In this document: positions 42,042 to 51,185 of the stretch, piece after piece
Layout of the letters: each line of letters begins with the position of its first letter
How positions within the stretch are numbered: the stretch's first letter is position 1
DNA from: Pseudomonas sp. BGr12
GTDB taxonomy: Bacteria > Pseudomonadota > Gammaproteobacteria > Pseudomonadales > Pseudomonadaceae
Reading direction: 5' to 3'
Assembly: GCF_030272895.1 (NCBI RefSeq)
Contig: NZ_JALRNF010000042.1
Coordinates: 1 to 55,879, forward strand
Length of the DNA: 55,879 nucleotides
Notes under the pieces: generated by a model
The model's database searches: none
What the model was told of the DNA's origin: nothing
The model's input: the letters and a program-made list of their open reading frames with translations, nothing else
Program-made: the position numbers and the translations under genes

Positions 42042-42808
42042 GCTGCATTCTCGAAACCCGTGGACTGTACAAGGAGTTCGGCGCAGTCACTGCGGCCAAG
42101 AACGTCAACGTCGGCATCAGCAAGGGCGAAGTGGTGGGGGTGATCGGCTCCAATGGCGCCGGCAAGACCACCTTCATCAATATGGTCACCGGCTACCTCA
42201 AGCCCAGCCGTGGCGAAATCCTCTTCAACGGCCAGTCGATCATCGGCAGAACGCCGCGGGCGATCACCCGTGCCGGCATGGCGCGCTCGTTCCAGGTTGC
42301 CCAGCTGTTCCCGGAACTGACCGTGCTGGACAACCTGCTGATCGCCCTGGCCGCCGCCGAATCGCCGTTCCCGTCGCTGCTGCGACCGCTGCGCAATGAC
42401 ACGCGGATCGCCCGCGCCGAGGCGATTCTCGGCGAGTTCAGCATCCTTTCCTGGCGCGACAGCAAGGTCACCGCAGTGCCGCAAGGCGTGCGCAAGCTGA
42501 TCGATATTGCCATGGCGCTGATCGGCGACCCGCAGATGCTGCTGCTCGACGAGCCCACCAGCGGCGTCAGCGCCGAGGAGAAGACCCAACTGATGGACAC
42601 GGTGATGCAGGTGGTGTCGCGCCATCAGGTGACGGTGCTGTTCGTCGAGCACGACATGGATGTGGTGCGCCGCTACGTGTCGCGGATCCTCGCCTTCTAC
42701 AGCGGTGAAGTGCTGGCCGACGGCCCGCCGCAATCGGTACTGGCCAACGCCCGGGTCCAGGAACTGGTCACCGGGGGGCAGCGGGCACACAAGGGAGCCA
42801 CCGCATGA
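42038..42808 (+). CDS. ABC transporter ATPase, LivG type, with altered signature motif
   Basis: Protein of 256 residues. Walker A is GSNGAGKTT and Walker B is MLLLDEPTSGVS, both normal. The signature that should read like LSYGQ or LSGGQ is V-P-Q-G-V-R-K, immediately before LIDIAMAL. Only the glycine is kept. In a heterodimeric importer one ATP site may be degenerate while the partner's site drives transport, and the partner here (42805) has a perfect signature. The overlaps on both sides show that it belongs to the set. Confidence 0.93.
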   Translation: MSCILETRGLYKEFGAVTAAKNVNVGISKGEVVGVIGSNGAGKTTFINMVTGYLKPSRGEILFNGQSIIGRTPRAITRAGMARSFQVAQLFPELTVLDNLLIALAAAESPFPSLLRPLRNDTRIARAEAILGEFSILSWRDSKVTAVPQGVRKLIDIAMALIGDPQMLLLDEPTSGVSAEEKTQLMDTVMQVVSRHQVTVLFVEHDMDVVRRYVSRILAFYSGEVLADGPPQSVLANARVQELVTGGQRAHKGATA

Positions 42809-43452
42809 GCCTGGAAATTCGCAACCTCAACGTCGCCATCGAATCGGTGCCGATCCTGCACAACGTCTCGCTGGATGTCGGTGCCGGGCAGATGGTCGGC
42901 CTGATCGGCCATAACGGCGCCGGCAAGACCACCCTGATCCGCACCCTGATGGGGCTGCTCGACGCCACCTCCGGGTCGATACGTTTCGCCGGCAACGACC
43001 TGCGTGCGCAGCCGGGCCACCAGCGTGCGGCGGCGGGCATCAGCTACCTGCCCGAAGACCGCCGGCTGATCCCGGCGCTGACGGTGGAGGAGAACATCCT
43101 GCTGCCGGTGTGGGCCAACAAGCTGGCGGGCAGTGCCGAGCGCCTGGAATGGGTCTACAGCCTGATCCCGGAAATCGCCCAGTACCGCGACCGCCGCGCC
43201 ATGCAGCTGTCCGGCGGCCAGCAGAAGCTGGTGGCCCTGGCCCGGGCGCTGATGCCGGGCAACCGCCTGCTGATCCTCGACGAGCCGTTCGAGGGCGTGG
43301 CGCCGGTACTGTCGCGCCGCCTCAGCGAAGTGATCGCCCAGCTCGGACAGCAAGGCCTGTGCGTGCTGATCTCCGAATCCGATGACACCCATTCCGCTGA
43401 CCTGGTCGATGCGCTGTACCGCATCGAGCGCGGCAGCGTACGAGCAGGATGA
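42805..43452 (+). CDS. ABC transporter ATPase, LivF type
   Basis: Protein of 215 residues, slightly short for LivF. Walker A GHNGAGKTT, signature LSGGQQK and Walker B LLILDEPFEG are all intact. It overlaps the preceding ATPase gene by four bases. Its intact signature pairs with the Walker A of the partner, so at least one full ATP site forms in the heterodimer. Confidence 0.94.
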   Translation: MSLEIRNLNVAIESVPILHNVSLDVGAGQMVGLIGHNGAGKTTLIRTLMGLLDATSGSIRFAGNDLRAQPGHQRAAAGISYLPEDRRLIPALTVEENILLPVWANKLAGSAERLEWVYSLIPEIAQYRDRRAMQLSGGQQKLVALARALMPGNRLLILDEPFEGVAPVLSRRLSEVIAQLGQQGLCVLISESDDTHSADLVDALYRIERGSVRAG

Positions 43453-43458
43453 CCCGCC

Positions 43459-44613
43459 ATGTCGAACTTTACTTTTGAAACCACACCCCGGGTGATTTGC
43501 GAAGTCGATGGCGCCTTGCGCCTCGGCGCCCTGTGCCGCGAGCTCGGTGCCGAGCGGGTGCTGCTGGTCAGCGATCCGGGCCTGCAACGGGCCGGTTTGC
43601 TTGAGGCGCCGATGCAGGCGCTGCGCGAGGCCGGTGTCGAGGTGACCCTGTACAGCGACGTGCAGGCCGATCCGCCCGAGGCGTCGGTGCTGGAGGCGGT
43701 GGCGGCAGGGCGCGACTGCCGGGCCCAGGCGGTCATCGGCCTGGGTGGCGGCAGCTCGCTGGACACCGCCAAGCTGGTGGCGCTGCTCTGTGGCCATGAA
43801 CAGGCGCTGACGGACATCTACGGCATCAACCTGGCCAAGGGCCCGCGCTTGCCGTTGATCCAGGTACCGACCACCGCCGGCACCGGCTCGGAAGTCACCG
43901 CCGTGGCCATCGTCACCACCCCCAGCCACGAGAAGAAGGGCGTGGTCAGCGCCTTGCTCTACCCGGACATCGCCTTGCTCGACGCACGCCTGACCGTAGG
44001 CCTGCCGCCGGCGGTGAGCGCCATGACCGGCGTCGATGCCATGGTCCATGCCATCGAGGCCTACACCAGCAAGCACAAGAAGAACCTGCTCTCCGACGGC
44101 CTGGCCGTGCAGGCCCTGCGCCTGCTCGCCGGCAACCTGGATCGGGTGCTGGCCGAGCCTGGCGATCTGCAGGCACGTTCGGACATGCTGCTCGGCTCGA
44201 TGCTGGCCGGCATGGCCTTTGCCAACGCCCCGGTGGCGGCGGTGCATGCGCTGGCCTATCCGCTGGGTGGGCATTTCCATGTGCCCCATGGCCTGAGCAA
44301 TGCGCTGGTGCTGGTGCCGGTGCTGAACTTCAACCGTAGCGCGGCGCAGCCGCTGTACGCGGAACTGGCGGCCAGTGTGTTGCCCGGCCAGCGTTTCGAC
44401 ACCCAGGCATCGGCCTGCGATGCCTTTATCGGTTTCATGACCGCGCTGGTAGAACGCATGCCGTTCGCCCAGCGCCTGGCGCAGGTGGGCGTGAGCGAGG
44501 CCGACCTCGATCGGCTGAGCGATGACGCCATGAAAGTCGAGCGCCTGCTGATCAACAACCCGCGCCCGGTCAGCCGTGAAGACGCCCGGGCCATCTACGC
44601 CTCGGTGCTGTAA
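43459..44613 (+). CDS. Iron-containing alcohol dehydrogenase (first of tandem pair)
   Basis: Protein of 384 residues of the Fe-ADH family with GGGSSLDTAKL and PTTAGTGSEVT motifs. Metal ligands D193, H197, H263 and H277 are all present. It begins 6 bp after the LivF stop, so it is part of the transporter operon. It would oxidise the alcohol, or reduce the aldehyde, derived from the imported compound. The tandem partner at 44624 is a clear homologue, so the pair may be a diverged duplication. Confidence 0.94.
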   Translation: MSNFTFETTPRVICEVDGALRLGALCRELGAERVLLVSDPGLQRAGLLEAPMQALREAGVEVTLYSDVQADPPEASVLEAVAAGRDCRAQAVIGLGGGSSLDTAKLVALLCGHEQALTDIYGINLAKGPRLPLIQVPTTAGTGSEVTAVAIVTTPSHEKKGVVSALLYPDIALLDARLTVGLPPAVSAMTGVDAMVHAIEAYTSKHKKNLLSDGLAVQALRLLAGNLDRVLAEPGDLQARSDMLLGSMLAGMAFANAPVAAVHALAYPLGGHFHVPHGLSNALVLVPVLNFNRSAAQPLYAELAASVLPGQRFDTQASACDAFIGFMTALVERMPFAQRLAQVGVSEADLDRLSDDAMKVERLLINNPRPVSREDARAIYASVL

Positions 44614-44623
44614 GGAGACCACC

Positions 44624-45778
44624 ATGAATCATGAATTCAGAAGTGTTCCCCGTATCGTTTGTGAGGCGGGTGCCTTGCAGGGGATTGGCCAGGTCTTCAC
44701 CACACTGGCGGCCCGCCGGGTGCTGCTGGTGTGCGACCCTGGCATCGTCAAACTGGGCTTTGCCACCAAGGCCTGCGCGGCACTGGAAGCGGCAGGCTGC
44801 ACCGTCGCCGTGTTCGACCAGGTGGTGGCGGACCCGCCCGCTGCGGTGGTCGAGCAGGCGGTCAGCCAGGGACGTGCCTTCGAAGCCGATGGCGTGCTTG
44901 GCCTGGGCGGCGGCAGCTCGCTGGATGCGGCCAAGCTGGTGGCCTTGCTGATCAACAGCGAGCAGCGCCTGGAGGACCTCTACGGCAGCGACAAGGCCCG
45001 CGGCCAACGCCTGCCGCTGGTGCTGATGCCGACCACGGCAGGGACGGGGTCGGAAGTGACCTGGGTCTCGGTGATCACCGATGCCCAGCAGCGCAAACAG
45101 GCCGTGTATTCGGCGCAACTGATGCCGGACGTGGCCGTGCTCGACCCGGAGCTGACCCTGGGCCTGCCAGCTGTGGTGACTGCGGCGACCGGCCTGGATG
45201 CCATGGTCCACGCCATCGAGGCCTACACCAGCCGCACGCGCAAGAACCCCATTTCCGATGGCCTGGCCACTACTGCGCTGCGCCTGTTGGGCGGTAATCT
45301 GCGCAAGGTGCTGGCCGACGGCAACGATGTTGCCGCCCGTTCGGCGATGCTGCAGGGCTCGCTGATGGCCGGCATGGCGTTCGTCAACGCGTCGGTGGCG
45401 GCGATCCATGGCCTGGCTTACCCGTTGGGGGCGCGGTTTCACATCCCCCACGGTCACGCCAATGCCCTGGTGATGGCGCCGATGATCCGCTTCAACCTGC
45501 CGGCGGCCCGACAGCAGTACGCCGAACTGGCGGCGCATCTGTTGCCGCAGGCGGTGTTCGAGGACCAGGACTGCGCCGCGCAGGCATTCGTTGAAGCGAT
45601 CGAGGCGCTGGTTGGCGACAGCGGTCTGGAAACGCGCCTGGGCAGGCTGGGTATCGATGAGGACTCGATTCCGGCGATGGCGGCGGACGTGGTGAATGGG
45701 TTGAAGCGCTTGATCGACAGCAATCCCAGGGACATGACCGAAGCCGACGTTGAGGGCATCTATCGAAGTATCTACTGA
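44624..45778 (+). CDS. Iron-containing alcohol dehydrogenase (second of tandem pair)
   Basis: Protein of 384 residues, homologous to the upstream dehydrogenase (shared GLGGGSSLD-AKLVALL and MVHAIEAYTS stretches). Ligands D192, H196, H262 and H276 are kept. AAGGAG precedes the ATG. It is the last gene of the sigma-54 operon and converges on the racemase gene 8 bp downstream, with no room for a separate terminator. The two copies may work on different chain lengths or as subunits of one enzyme. Confidence 0.94.
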   Translation: MNHEFRSVPRIVCEAGALQGIGQVFTTLAARRVLLVCDPGIVKLGFATKACAALEAAGCTVAVFDQVVADPPAAVVEQAVSQGRAFEADGVLGLGGGSSLDAAKLVALLINSEQRLEDLYGSDKARGQRLPLVLMPTTAGTGSEVTWVSVITDAQQRKQAVYSAQLMPDVAVLDPELTLGLPAVVTAATGLDAMVHAIEAYTSRTRKNPISDGLATTALRLLGGNLRKVLADGNDVAARSAMLQGSLMAGMAFVNASVAAIHGLAYPLGARFHIPHGHANALVMAPMIRFNLPAARQQYAELAAHLLPQAVFEDQDCAAQAFVEAIEALVGDSGLETRLGRLGIDEDSIPAMAADVVNGLKRLIDSNPRDMTEADVEGIYRSIY

Positions 45779-45786
45779 GGCATGCC

Positions 45787-46491
45787 TTAAAGCGCTTGCC
45801 GCGAGCCCAGTGCGAACTCGATGCCCGCTTCCACATGGATGGCGGTCGAGTCGAAACCTGGAAGCGCAAGCGCGTCGGTCTCCAGTATCAGGCAGATCTC
45901 TGTACAGCCGAAGATGATCGAGTCGGCACCTTCGGCCTTCGCCTGCTCGATCAGCGAGACGAGTACCGCTCGCGATTCCTCACGGACGACCCCGAGGCTC
46001 AGTTCGTTGAAAATGATGTCGTGGATCTGCCCTCGGCCTTCGGCGTCGGGGACCATGACTTCGATGCCGTGCTTCTCCATGCGCGCAGGATAGAAGCCGT
46101 TCTCCATGGTATAGCGTGTCGCGATCAGCAACGGCTTGCGATGACCCGCTGCCTTGAGGCGCTCGGCCACCACATCGACGATATGGATAAAGGGCAGGGG
46201 TGTCGCGGCGATAACCGCGTCCGCTACCAGGTGCATGGTCACCGCGCAGATCATCACACAATCAGCGCCAGCCTTTTCAAGGCTACGCGCCACATCGGCC
46301 AGTTGCCGCCCGGCTTCATCCCACTGTCCGGCCTTCTGCTTGTCGACGATGGTCTGGAAGTCCACCGAGTGCAGCAGCACCTGGGCGCTGTGCAAGCCAC
46401 CAAGACGGTTGTTGATGCCTTTGTTCAGCGCCCTGTAGTAAACCGCTGAGCCTTCATAGCTCATGCCACCAATCAGACCAATTTTACGCAT
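45787..46491 (-). CDS. Aspartate/glutamate racemase family protein
   Basis: Protein of 234 residues matching the RacX/aspartate racemase family: RKIGLIGGMSYEGSAVYYRALN at the start, then catalytic cysteines C82 (MICAVTMH) and C196 (IIFGCTEI). The first motif usually reads C(T/N)NTMH, here with Val in place of Asn. Both cysteines being present supports racemase or epimerase activity on an amino acid without cofactor. It is divergent from the LysR gene, its likely regulator. Confidence 0.93.
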   Translation of the reverse strand: MRKIGLIGGMSYEGSAVYYRALNKGINNRLGGLHSAQVLLHSVDFQTIVDKQKAGQWDEAGRQLADVARSLEKAGADCVMICAVTMHLVADAVIAATPLPFIHIVDVVAERLKAAGHRKPLLIATRYTMENGFYPARMEKHGIEVMVPDAEGRGQIHDIIFNELSLGVVREESRAVLVSLIEQAKAEGADSIIFGCTEICLILETDALALPGFDSTAIHVEAGIEFALGSRQAL

Positions 46492-46622
46492 GCGACTCTC
46501 TCCAGCCTTGACCCGGCTTGCCGACGTGTGGGCAGCATTTGCTGCAACCCTCCTGTTGCGTCGAAGTGTATGCTGACGAATGATTCTCTAGTAATGAATA
46601 ATCGGTATACAGGATTCTCGAA

Positions 46623-47504
46623 ATGAGAAACTTAGACCTGGACTCCCTGCAGATCTTCAAGGCAGTGGTCGACTATGGCGGCATCACCAACGCGGCAGCC
46701 CAGCTCAATCGCGTGCAATCCAACATCACCACCCGGGTGAAGAACCTGGAAGAGCGTCTGGGTGTGGCGCTGTTTCATCGCCAGGGGGGAAAGCTCATTC
46801 CATCCGACGAAGGCAAGCTGCTGCATCAGTATGCCGAGAAGCTGCTGCGCCTCTCCACCGAGGCCGAGACCGCACTCAAGCGTGGTCGACTGCAGGGCAC
46901 GCTGCGAATCGGCACGCTGGAAAGCACGGCTGCCGCCAGGCTACCGCCGTTGTTGTCGAGTTTCCATGAGCGCTTTCCCGACGTGCAGATCGAGTTGGTG
47001 TCCGGCTCCTCCGACGCGCTGATTGCCCAGGTGCACCGAGGTGACATCGAGGCCGCGTTCGTCTCGGATCCGTTCACAACGGCTGGCCTGGATAGCCAGG
47101 AAGCCTTCGTTGAAGAACTTGCCCTGATCGTTGCGAAAAACAGCACGGTGCCCAATGCCCGGGAACTCCAGGGCTCCACCATCATCGCCTTCGCCAGGGG
47201 TTGTTCGTACCGGCGCATCTTTGAAGACTGGCTGAAAACCTGCGAAATCGTCCCGGCCAGGTTCCTGGAGCTGGCTTCGTATCATGCGATAGCGGCTTGC
47301 GTAGCCGCGGGAACAGGTGTGGCGATTATGCCGCAGTCGGTGCTCAAGGCTGTTCAGGTGCAGAACCTGGTAAGGGCGTTGCCGCTGCCGCCCAAGGTGG
47401 CCCGCGCTCGAACCCGCCTCATCTGGCGCGCGGGTCACGAATCGAGCGTGTTGCAGTCTTTTCTTGATGAGATCGCTAGGCACCGTGGATCGTTATCGTC
47501 ATAG
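46623..47504 (+). CDS. LysR-family transcriptional regulator
   Basis: Protein of 293 residues: helix-turn-helix (LDSLQIFKAVVDYGGITNAA, NRVQSNITTRVKNLE) and effector domain (GTLRIGTLESTAAARLPPLL). AGGA precedes the ATG. The sequence TTCTCGAAATGAGAA at the start codon has 5-bp inverted arms. It is divergent from the racemase gene with a 131-bp shared gap, so it probably controls racemase expression in response to an amino acid. The helix-turn-helix resembles the CysB/GltR-like branch, but the ligand is unknown. Confidence 0.93.
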   Translation: MRNLDLDSLQIFKAVVDYGGITNAAAQLNRVQSNITTRVKNLEERLGVALFHRQGGKLIPSDEGKLLHQYAEKLLRLSTEAETALKRGRLQGTLRIGTLESTAAARLPPLLSSFHERFPDVQIELVSGSSDALIAQVHRGDIEAAFVSDPFTTAGLDSQEAFVEELALIVAKNSTVPNARELQGSTIIAFARGCSYRRIFEDWLKTCEIVPARFLELASYHAIAACVAAGTGVAIMPQSVLKAVQVQNLVRALPLPPKVARARTRLIWRAGHESSVLQSFLDEIARHRGSLSS

Positions 47505-47570
47505 CGAGCATGCTGCCTTGTCCGCGTATGATGTCTACAGCATGCTCAAACCTACGCACCGAGTGAAACG

Positions 47571-47732
47571 ATGAACCGTCGCAAGAAGATCAAACAGTTA
47601 CTGCAGGCTCACGCGAAAAAGGCCAGCGCCAAACTGGCACCGAAGAGTAAGCCCAAGTACATCAGCAAAGCCGACCGGTTGAAGCTGGAGACTGAGGCCG
47701 GCGTGGACGAAAGCACCGACCCGCAGCGCTGA
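47571..47732 (+). CDS. DUF2986 small basic protein
   Basis: Protein of 53 residues starting MNRRKKIKQLLQAHAKKASA and continuing KLAPKSKPKYISKADR, the DUF2986 pattern known as a short, Lys/Arg-rich protein in gammaproteobacteria. The second half is acidic. A GAGTG stretch precedes the ATG. The function is unknown; its basic N-terminal half could bind RNA or the ribosome, which is only a guess. It lies 66 bp after the LysR gene and may be independent of it. Confidence 0.85.
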   Translation: MNRRKKIKQLLQAHAKKASAKLAPKSKPKYISKADRLKLETEAGVDESTDPQR

Positions 47733-47782
47733 TCTCGCCGGCCATTCGGTTGCATCCGCAGGATCCATCGCCGGTGCTGCCG

Positions 47783-47904
47783 GCTCCCACAAGGGTCCGG
47801 CACACACCGGCCCCTTGTGGGAGCGGGCTTGCCCCGCGATCCAGGCGCCACGGACCGAGTTCAGCAATCGCAGCGCGGTTATCGCGGGGCAAGCCCGCGC
47901 CTAC
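47783..47904. repeat. Inverted REP pair with an adjoining 13-bp inverted repeat
   Basis: Two REP copies in opposite directions (47817-47840 and 47881-47904) flank a 40-nt spacer. The first also forms the right arm of a 13-bp inverted repeat (47783-47795 with 47812-47824). They sit in the 386-bp gap 47733-48118. The rest of that gap shows no gene; an alternating CG run lies near 48083. Confidence 0.85.
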
Positions 47905-48118
47905 ACGATATGGCCAATTGCTACACGCCGGCGCCCGGCATGATCTAAGCTCCACAAAAGAGGGCTTTGGGCGGCGCCTCTACTGGCGGGAAGTGACTGT
48001 TCTGGCGTCAAAAAAGTGAAATGCCTTGAGCGGTGAGCGCTGACGGCGGTTGTCCTCCAGCGCCTTTTCTGCAGGTGCACGCGCGCGCGTTTTTCTCCAC
48101 TCTCCAGGCATCCAGACT

Positions 48119-49894
48119 ATGCGAAGCGCACCTGAATACAGCCTGCACGATGCCCTGAACGCTTGTCGAAGCAGCTTCATTGCCGTCGGCTTTTTCAGCT
48201 TGTTCGTCAATGCGCTGATGCTCGTCCCGACCTTTTATATGCTGCAGGTGTACGGACGGGTGCTGACCAGCGCAAGCCTGTCGACCTTGGTGATGCTGAC
48301 GCTGATCATGACCGTACTGATCGTCACGCTCGGCGCACTGGAGTGGGTGCGTTCGCGCATCATGGTGCGCGTCAGTACCCGGCTGGATGTACTGCTCGGT
48401 CGCCAGGTCTACAAGGCCAGCTTCAAACGCGCGCTGGAGAGCGGTGGAACGGACGCCTCGGCCCAGTCGCTCAACGACTTGACGGGCCTGCGGCAGTTTC
48501 TCACCGGTAATGGCGTGTTCGCTTTCTTCGATGCACCCTGGCTGCCCCTCTATATTGCGGTGATGTTCCTGTTTCATCCCTGGTATGGCTGGGTAGCGGT
48601 GGGCAGTGCGCTGGTATTGCTGATACTGGCACTCATTAATGAAAATCTCACCGCTGCTGCGCTCGCCCAGGCCAACAAGGAGCACATTGCGGCAACGCTG
48701 CACACCACGAAAAACCTGCGCAACGCCGAAGTCATCGCCTCCATGGGGATGCTTGAAACGCTCATGGCGCGGTGGGCGCGCCGGCAAAGCAGCGTGTTGC
48801 TGCTGCAGTCCCGGGCGAGCGATGCCGGGGCGACGATCAGTACCCTGTCCAGGTCGTTGCGGATTCTGGTGCAGTCACTGATCCTCGGCCTTGGGGCATA
48901 CCTGACCATCGACCATCAGGTGGGCCCGGGCATGGTGTTCGCCGGCTCCGTGCTGCTGGGGCGTGCGTTGGCGCCCCTCGACCTGATCATCGGCAGCTGG
49001 AAGGGGTTCATAGCCGCCCGCGCCCAGTACAGCCGTCTCAACGACAGGCTCAACCGGCAACAGGCCCAGCCCGAGTCCATGTCGTTGCCCGCGCCCCAGG
49101 GCCATGTGCAGGTGGAGAACCTGGTCGTCGCCGCGCCCGGGTCGACGACACCGATTATCAAGAACATCAGCTTCAGCGTACCTGCCGGATGCGCGGTGGG
49201 CGTCATCGGTGCCAGTGCGGCGGGCAAGTCCACGCTGGCCAGGGCATTGCTGGGGGTATGGGCGCCGCAGCATGGCGTGGTGCGGCTGGATGGCGCCGAC
49301 ATCAATGCCTGGAACAAAAACGAGCTTGGGCCGCACGTTGGTTATCTACCGCAGGACATCGAACTGTTCGAAGGCAGCATTGGCGAAAACATTGCCCGCT
49401 TCGGTGAGGTCGATGCCGAGAAAGTCATCCAGGCGGCGCGGATGGCGGGCGTCCACGAGATGATCCTGCTGTTGCCCGATGGCTACGACACCGTCATTGG
49501 CGGCGATGGCGTGATGCTCTCGGGCGGGCAGCGCCAGCGCATCGGGCTGGCCCGTGCCCTGTATGGCAGCCCGCGGCTGGTCGTGCTCGACGAGCCCAAC
49601 TCCAATCTCGACGACGTCGGTGACCGCGCACTGGCGGCCGCCATTGCCCAGCTCAAGCAGGAAGGCGCGACGCTTTTTGTGATTACCCACCGCACCAACA
49701 TCGTCTCCCGGCTTGACCGGCTGATTGTGATGAGCGCTGGCGCTATCAGTCTTCATGGCCCACGTGAGCAGGTACTGGCCGAACTCCACGCGCAACAGCA
49801 GGCGGCGCAGAAACAAGCCGCTGCCGTGGTTTCGGTCGATACCGGCAAGGACGATGTCGATGAGCCGTACGATTCCCAGTCATCAAACGGATAG
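48119..49894 (+). CDS. Type I secretion ABC exporter (permease/ATPase)
   Basis: Protein of 591 residues of the AprD/PrtD type: about six membrane helices in the first 300 residues (FFSLFVNALMLVPTFYMLQVYGRVL is the family start), then an ATPase domain with Walker A GASAAGKST, signature LSGGQRQR and Walker B LVVLDEPNSNLD. It drives one-step secretion of RTX proteins across both membranes. The ATG at 48119 was chosen from alignment of the family start; the ribosome site is weak. It overlaps the adaptor gene by 35 bases. Confidence 0.94.
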   Translation: MRSAPEYSLHDALNACRSSFIAVGFFSLFVNALMLVPTFYMLQVYGRVLTSASLSTLVMLTLIMTVLIVTLGALEWVRSRIMVRVSTRLDVLLGRQVYKASFKRALESGGTDASAQSLNDLTGLRQFLTGNGVFAFFDAPWLPLYIAVMFLFHPWYGWVAVGSALVLLILALINENLTAAALAQANKEHIAATLHTTKNLRNAEVIASMGMLETLMARWARRQSSVLLLQSRASDAGATISTLSRSLRILVQSLILGLGAYLTIDHQVGPGMVFAGSVLLGRALAPLDLIIGSWKGFIAARAQYSRLNDRLNRQQAQPESMSLPAPQGHVQVENLVVAAPGSTTPIIKNISFSVPAGCAVGVIGASAAGKSTLARALLGVWAPQHGVVRLDGADINAWNKNELGPHVGYLPQDIELFEGSIGENIARFGEVDAEKVIQAARMAGVHEMILLLPDGYDTVIGGDGVMLSGGQRQRIGLARALYGSPRLVVLDEPNSNLDDVGDRALAAAIAQLKQEGATLFVITHRTNIVSRLDRLIVMSAGAISLHGPREQVLAELHAQQQAAQKQAAAVVSVDTGKDDVDEPYDSQSSNG

Positions 49895-51185
49895 CTTCGC
49901 CGAGCTGCCGACCTCCGACCACAGGCTGCGTCGACTGGGCGTTGGCATCGTCCTGGTGACCTTCGGCCTGTTCGGTACCTGGGCCGCTGTCGCACCGCTC
50001 GATGGCGCCGCCTTCGCGCCCGGCGTGGTCACGGTGCAGGCCTACCGAAAAACCGTGCAGCACCTGGAAGGCGGCATCGTCAAAGCGGTATTGGCCCATG
50101 ACGGTGACATCGTCGGGCGTGATGACCCGCTGATCGTTCTCGATGATGCGCAGCTGCGCTTCGAATACGGGATGACCCGCAGCCAGCTGGTGGCCGCCAG
50201 GGCCATGGAGGCAAGACTCAGGGCCGAGCGCGACAATCAATCGACGATCAGCTTTGGCAGCGCGGCCGATCACGACCCGTTGCGCGGTGCAGAGGCGCAT
50301 CAGGGCGAGACCCAGGTGTTCAACGCCCGACGCGGGTCACGGCTGGGCCAGATCGCGGTGCTGCAAGAGCGCATCGGCCAGTTGAATCAGCAGGTCAAAG
50401 GCATCGAGGCCATGATCGCTGCCAAAAGCCACCTGGAGAAATCCTACAGCGGCGAAATCGTCGAGTTGAGCGATCTGTTGAAGCAAGGCTTCGTCGACAA
50501 GCAACGTTTGCTCGAGCAGCAACGCAAGCTTGAACTGCTCAGGTCGGAAATGGCCGACCACCGTTCCACCCTGGTCAAGACGCGCCTGCAGATCAACGAG
50601 ACCCAGCTGCAGATCCTGCAGATCGACAAAGACTTCAATGCCGATGTGGTCAAGCAACTGGCCGATGTCCAGACCAGGATCTACGACCTGCAAGAGAAGG
50701 CGTCAGCCCTGGAGGACCGGCTCAGCCATATCGTCATCCGCGCCCCCGAGGCGGGCATGGTGATCGGCATGACGGTGCATACCATCGGTGGTGTGGTACG
50801 CCCGGCAACCCCGTTGCTGGATATTGTGCCGTCAGTGTCCGAGCTGGTCATCGAGGCCCAGGTGGCGCCCGTCGATATCGATCGCGTCGCCATTGGCAAG
50901 CGCGCCGATATCCGTTTCGGTGCGTTCGACAGTTCGACCACGCCGGTGATCGAAGGGGAGGTCAGCAGTGTCTCGGCAGACCGTCTGACCAACGAAAAGA
51001 CCGGGACGGCCTATTACCTGGCTCGGGTCCGGGTCAGCGAGGCCGGTGTGCGCGCCCTGGGCGAGCGCAAGCTGTTGCCGGGGATGCCCGCGGACGTGCT
51101 GATCATCACGGGGCAGCGCACGCTGCTGCAATACCTGATGCAGCCGGCCCGCGATGCCCTCGCGCAATCGATGATCGAGGAATGA
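49860..51185 (+). CDS. HlyD-family periplasmic adaptor of type I secretion
   Basis: Protein of 441 residues. A cytoplasmic tail of about 23 residues, one membrane helix (LGVGIVLVTFGLFGTWAAV), a biotinyl-lipoyl-like half (VTVQAYRKTVQHLEGGIVKA), long coiled coils at about 140-300 (LLKQGFVDKQRLLEQQRKLE) and a C-terminal beta domain (HIVIRAPEAGMVIGMTVHT). It bridges the ABC exporter and the TolC channel. AAGGA places the start at the second of two nearby ATGs. It overlaps the genes on both sides. Confidence 0.94.
   Translation: MSRTIPSHQTDSFAELPTSDHRLRRLGVGIVLVTFGLFGTWAAVAPLDGAAFAPGVVTVQAYRKTVQHLEGGIVKAVLAHDGDIVGRDDPLIVLDDAQLRFEYGMTRSQLVAARAMEARLRAERDNQSTISFGSAADHDPLRGAEAHQGETQVFNARRGSRLGQIAVLQERIGQLNQQVKGIEAMIAAKSHLEKSYSGEIVELSDLLKQGFVDKQRLLEQQRKLELLRSEMADHRSTLVKTRLQINETQLQILQIDKDFNADVVKQLADVQTRIYDLQEKASALEDRLSHIVIRAPEAGMVIGMTVHTIGGVVRPATPLLDIVPSVSELVIEAQVAPVDIDRVAIGKRADIRFGAFDSSTTPVIEGEVSSVSADRLTNEKTGTAYYLARVRVSEAGVRALGERKLLPGMPADVLIITGQRTLLQYLMQPARDALAQSMIEE

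Noticed and set aside
42697..44625. 642-codon minus-strand frame across LivF and the first Fe-dehydrogenase
   Set aside because: Both plus-strand proteins are complete with catalytic motifs; the minus frame is a GC-bias shadow.
47783..47904. Inverted repeats that might be ends of an insertion sequence
   Set aside because: They are REP elements with the same core as at 4091 and 24759, and enclose no transposase.
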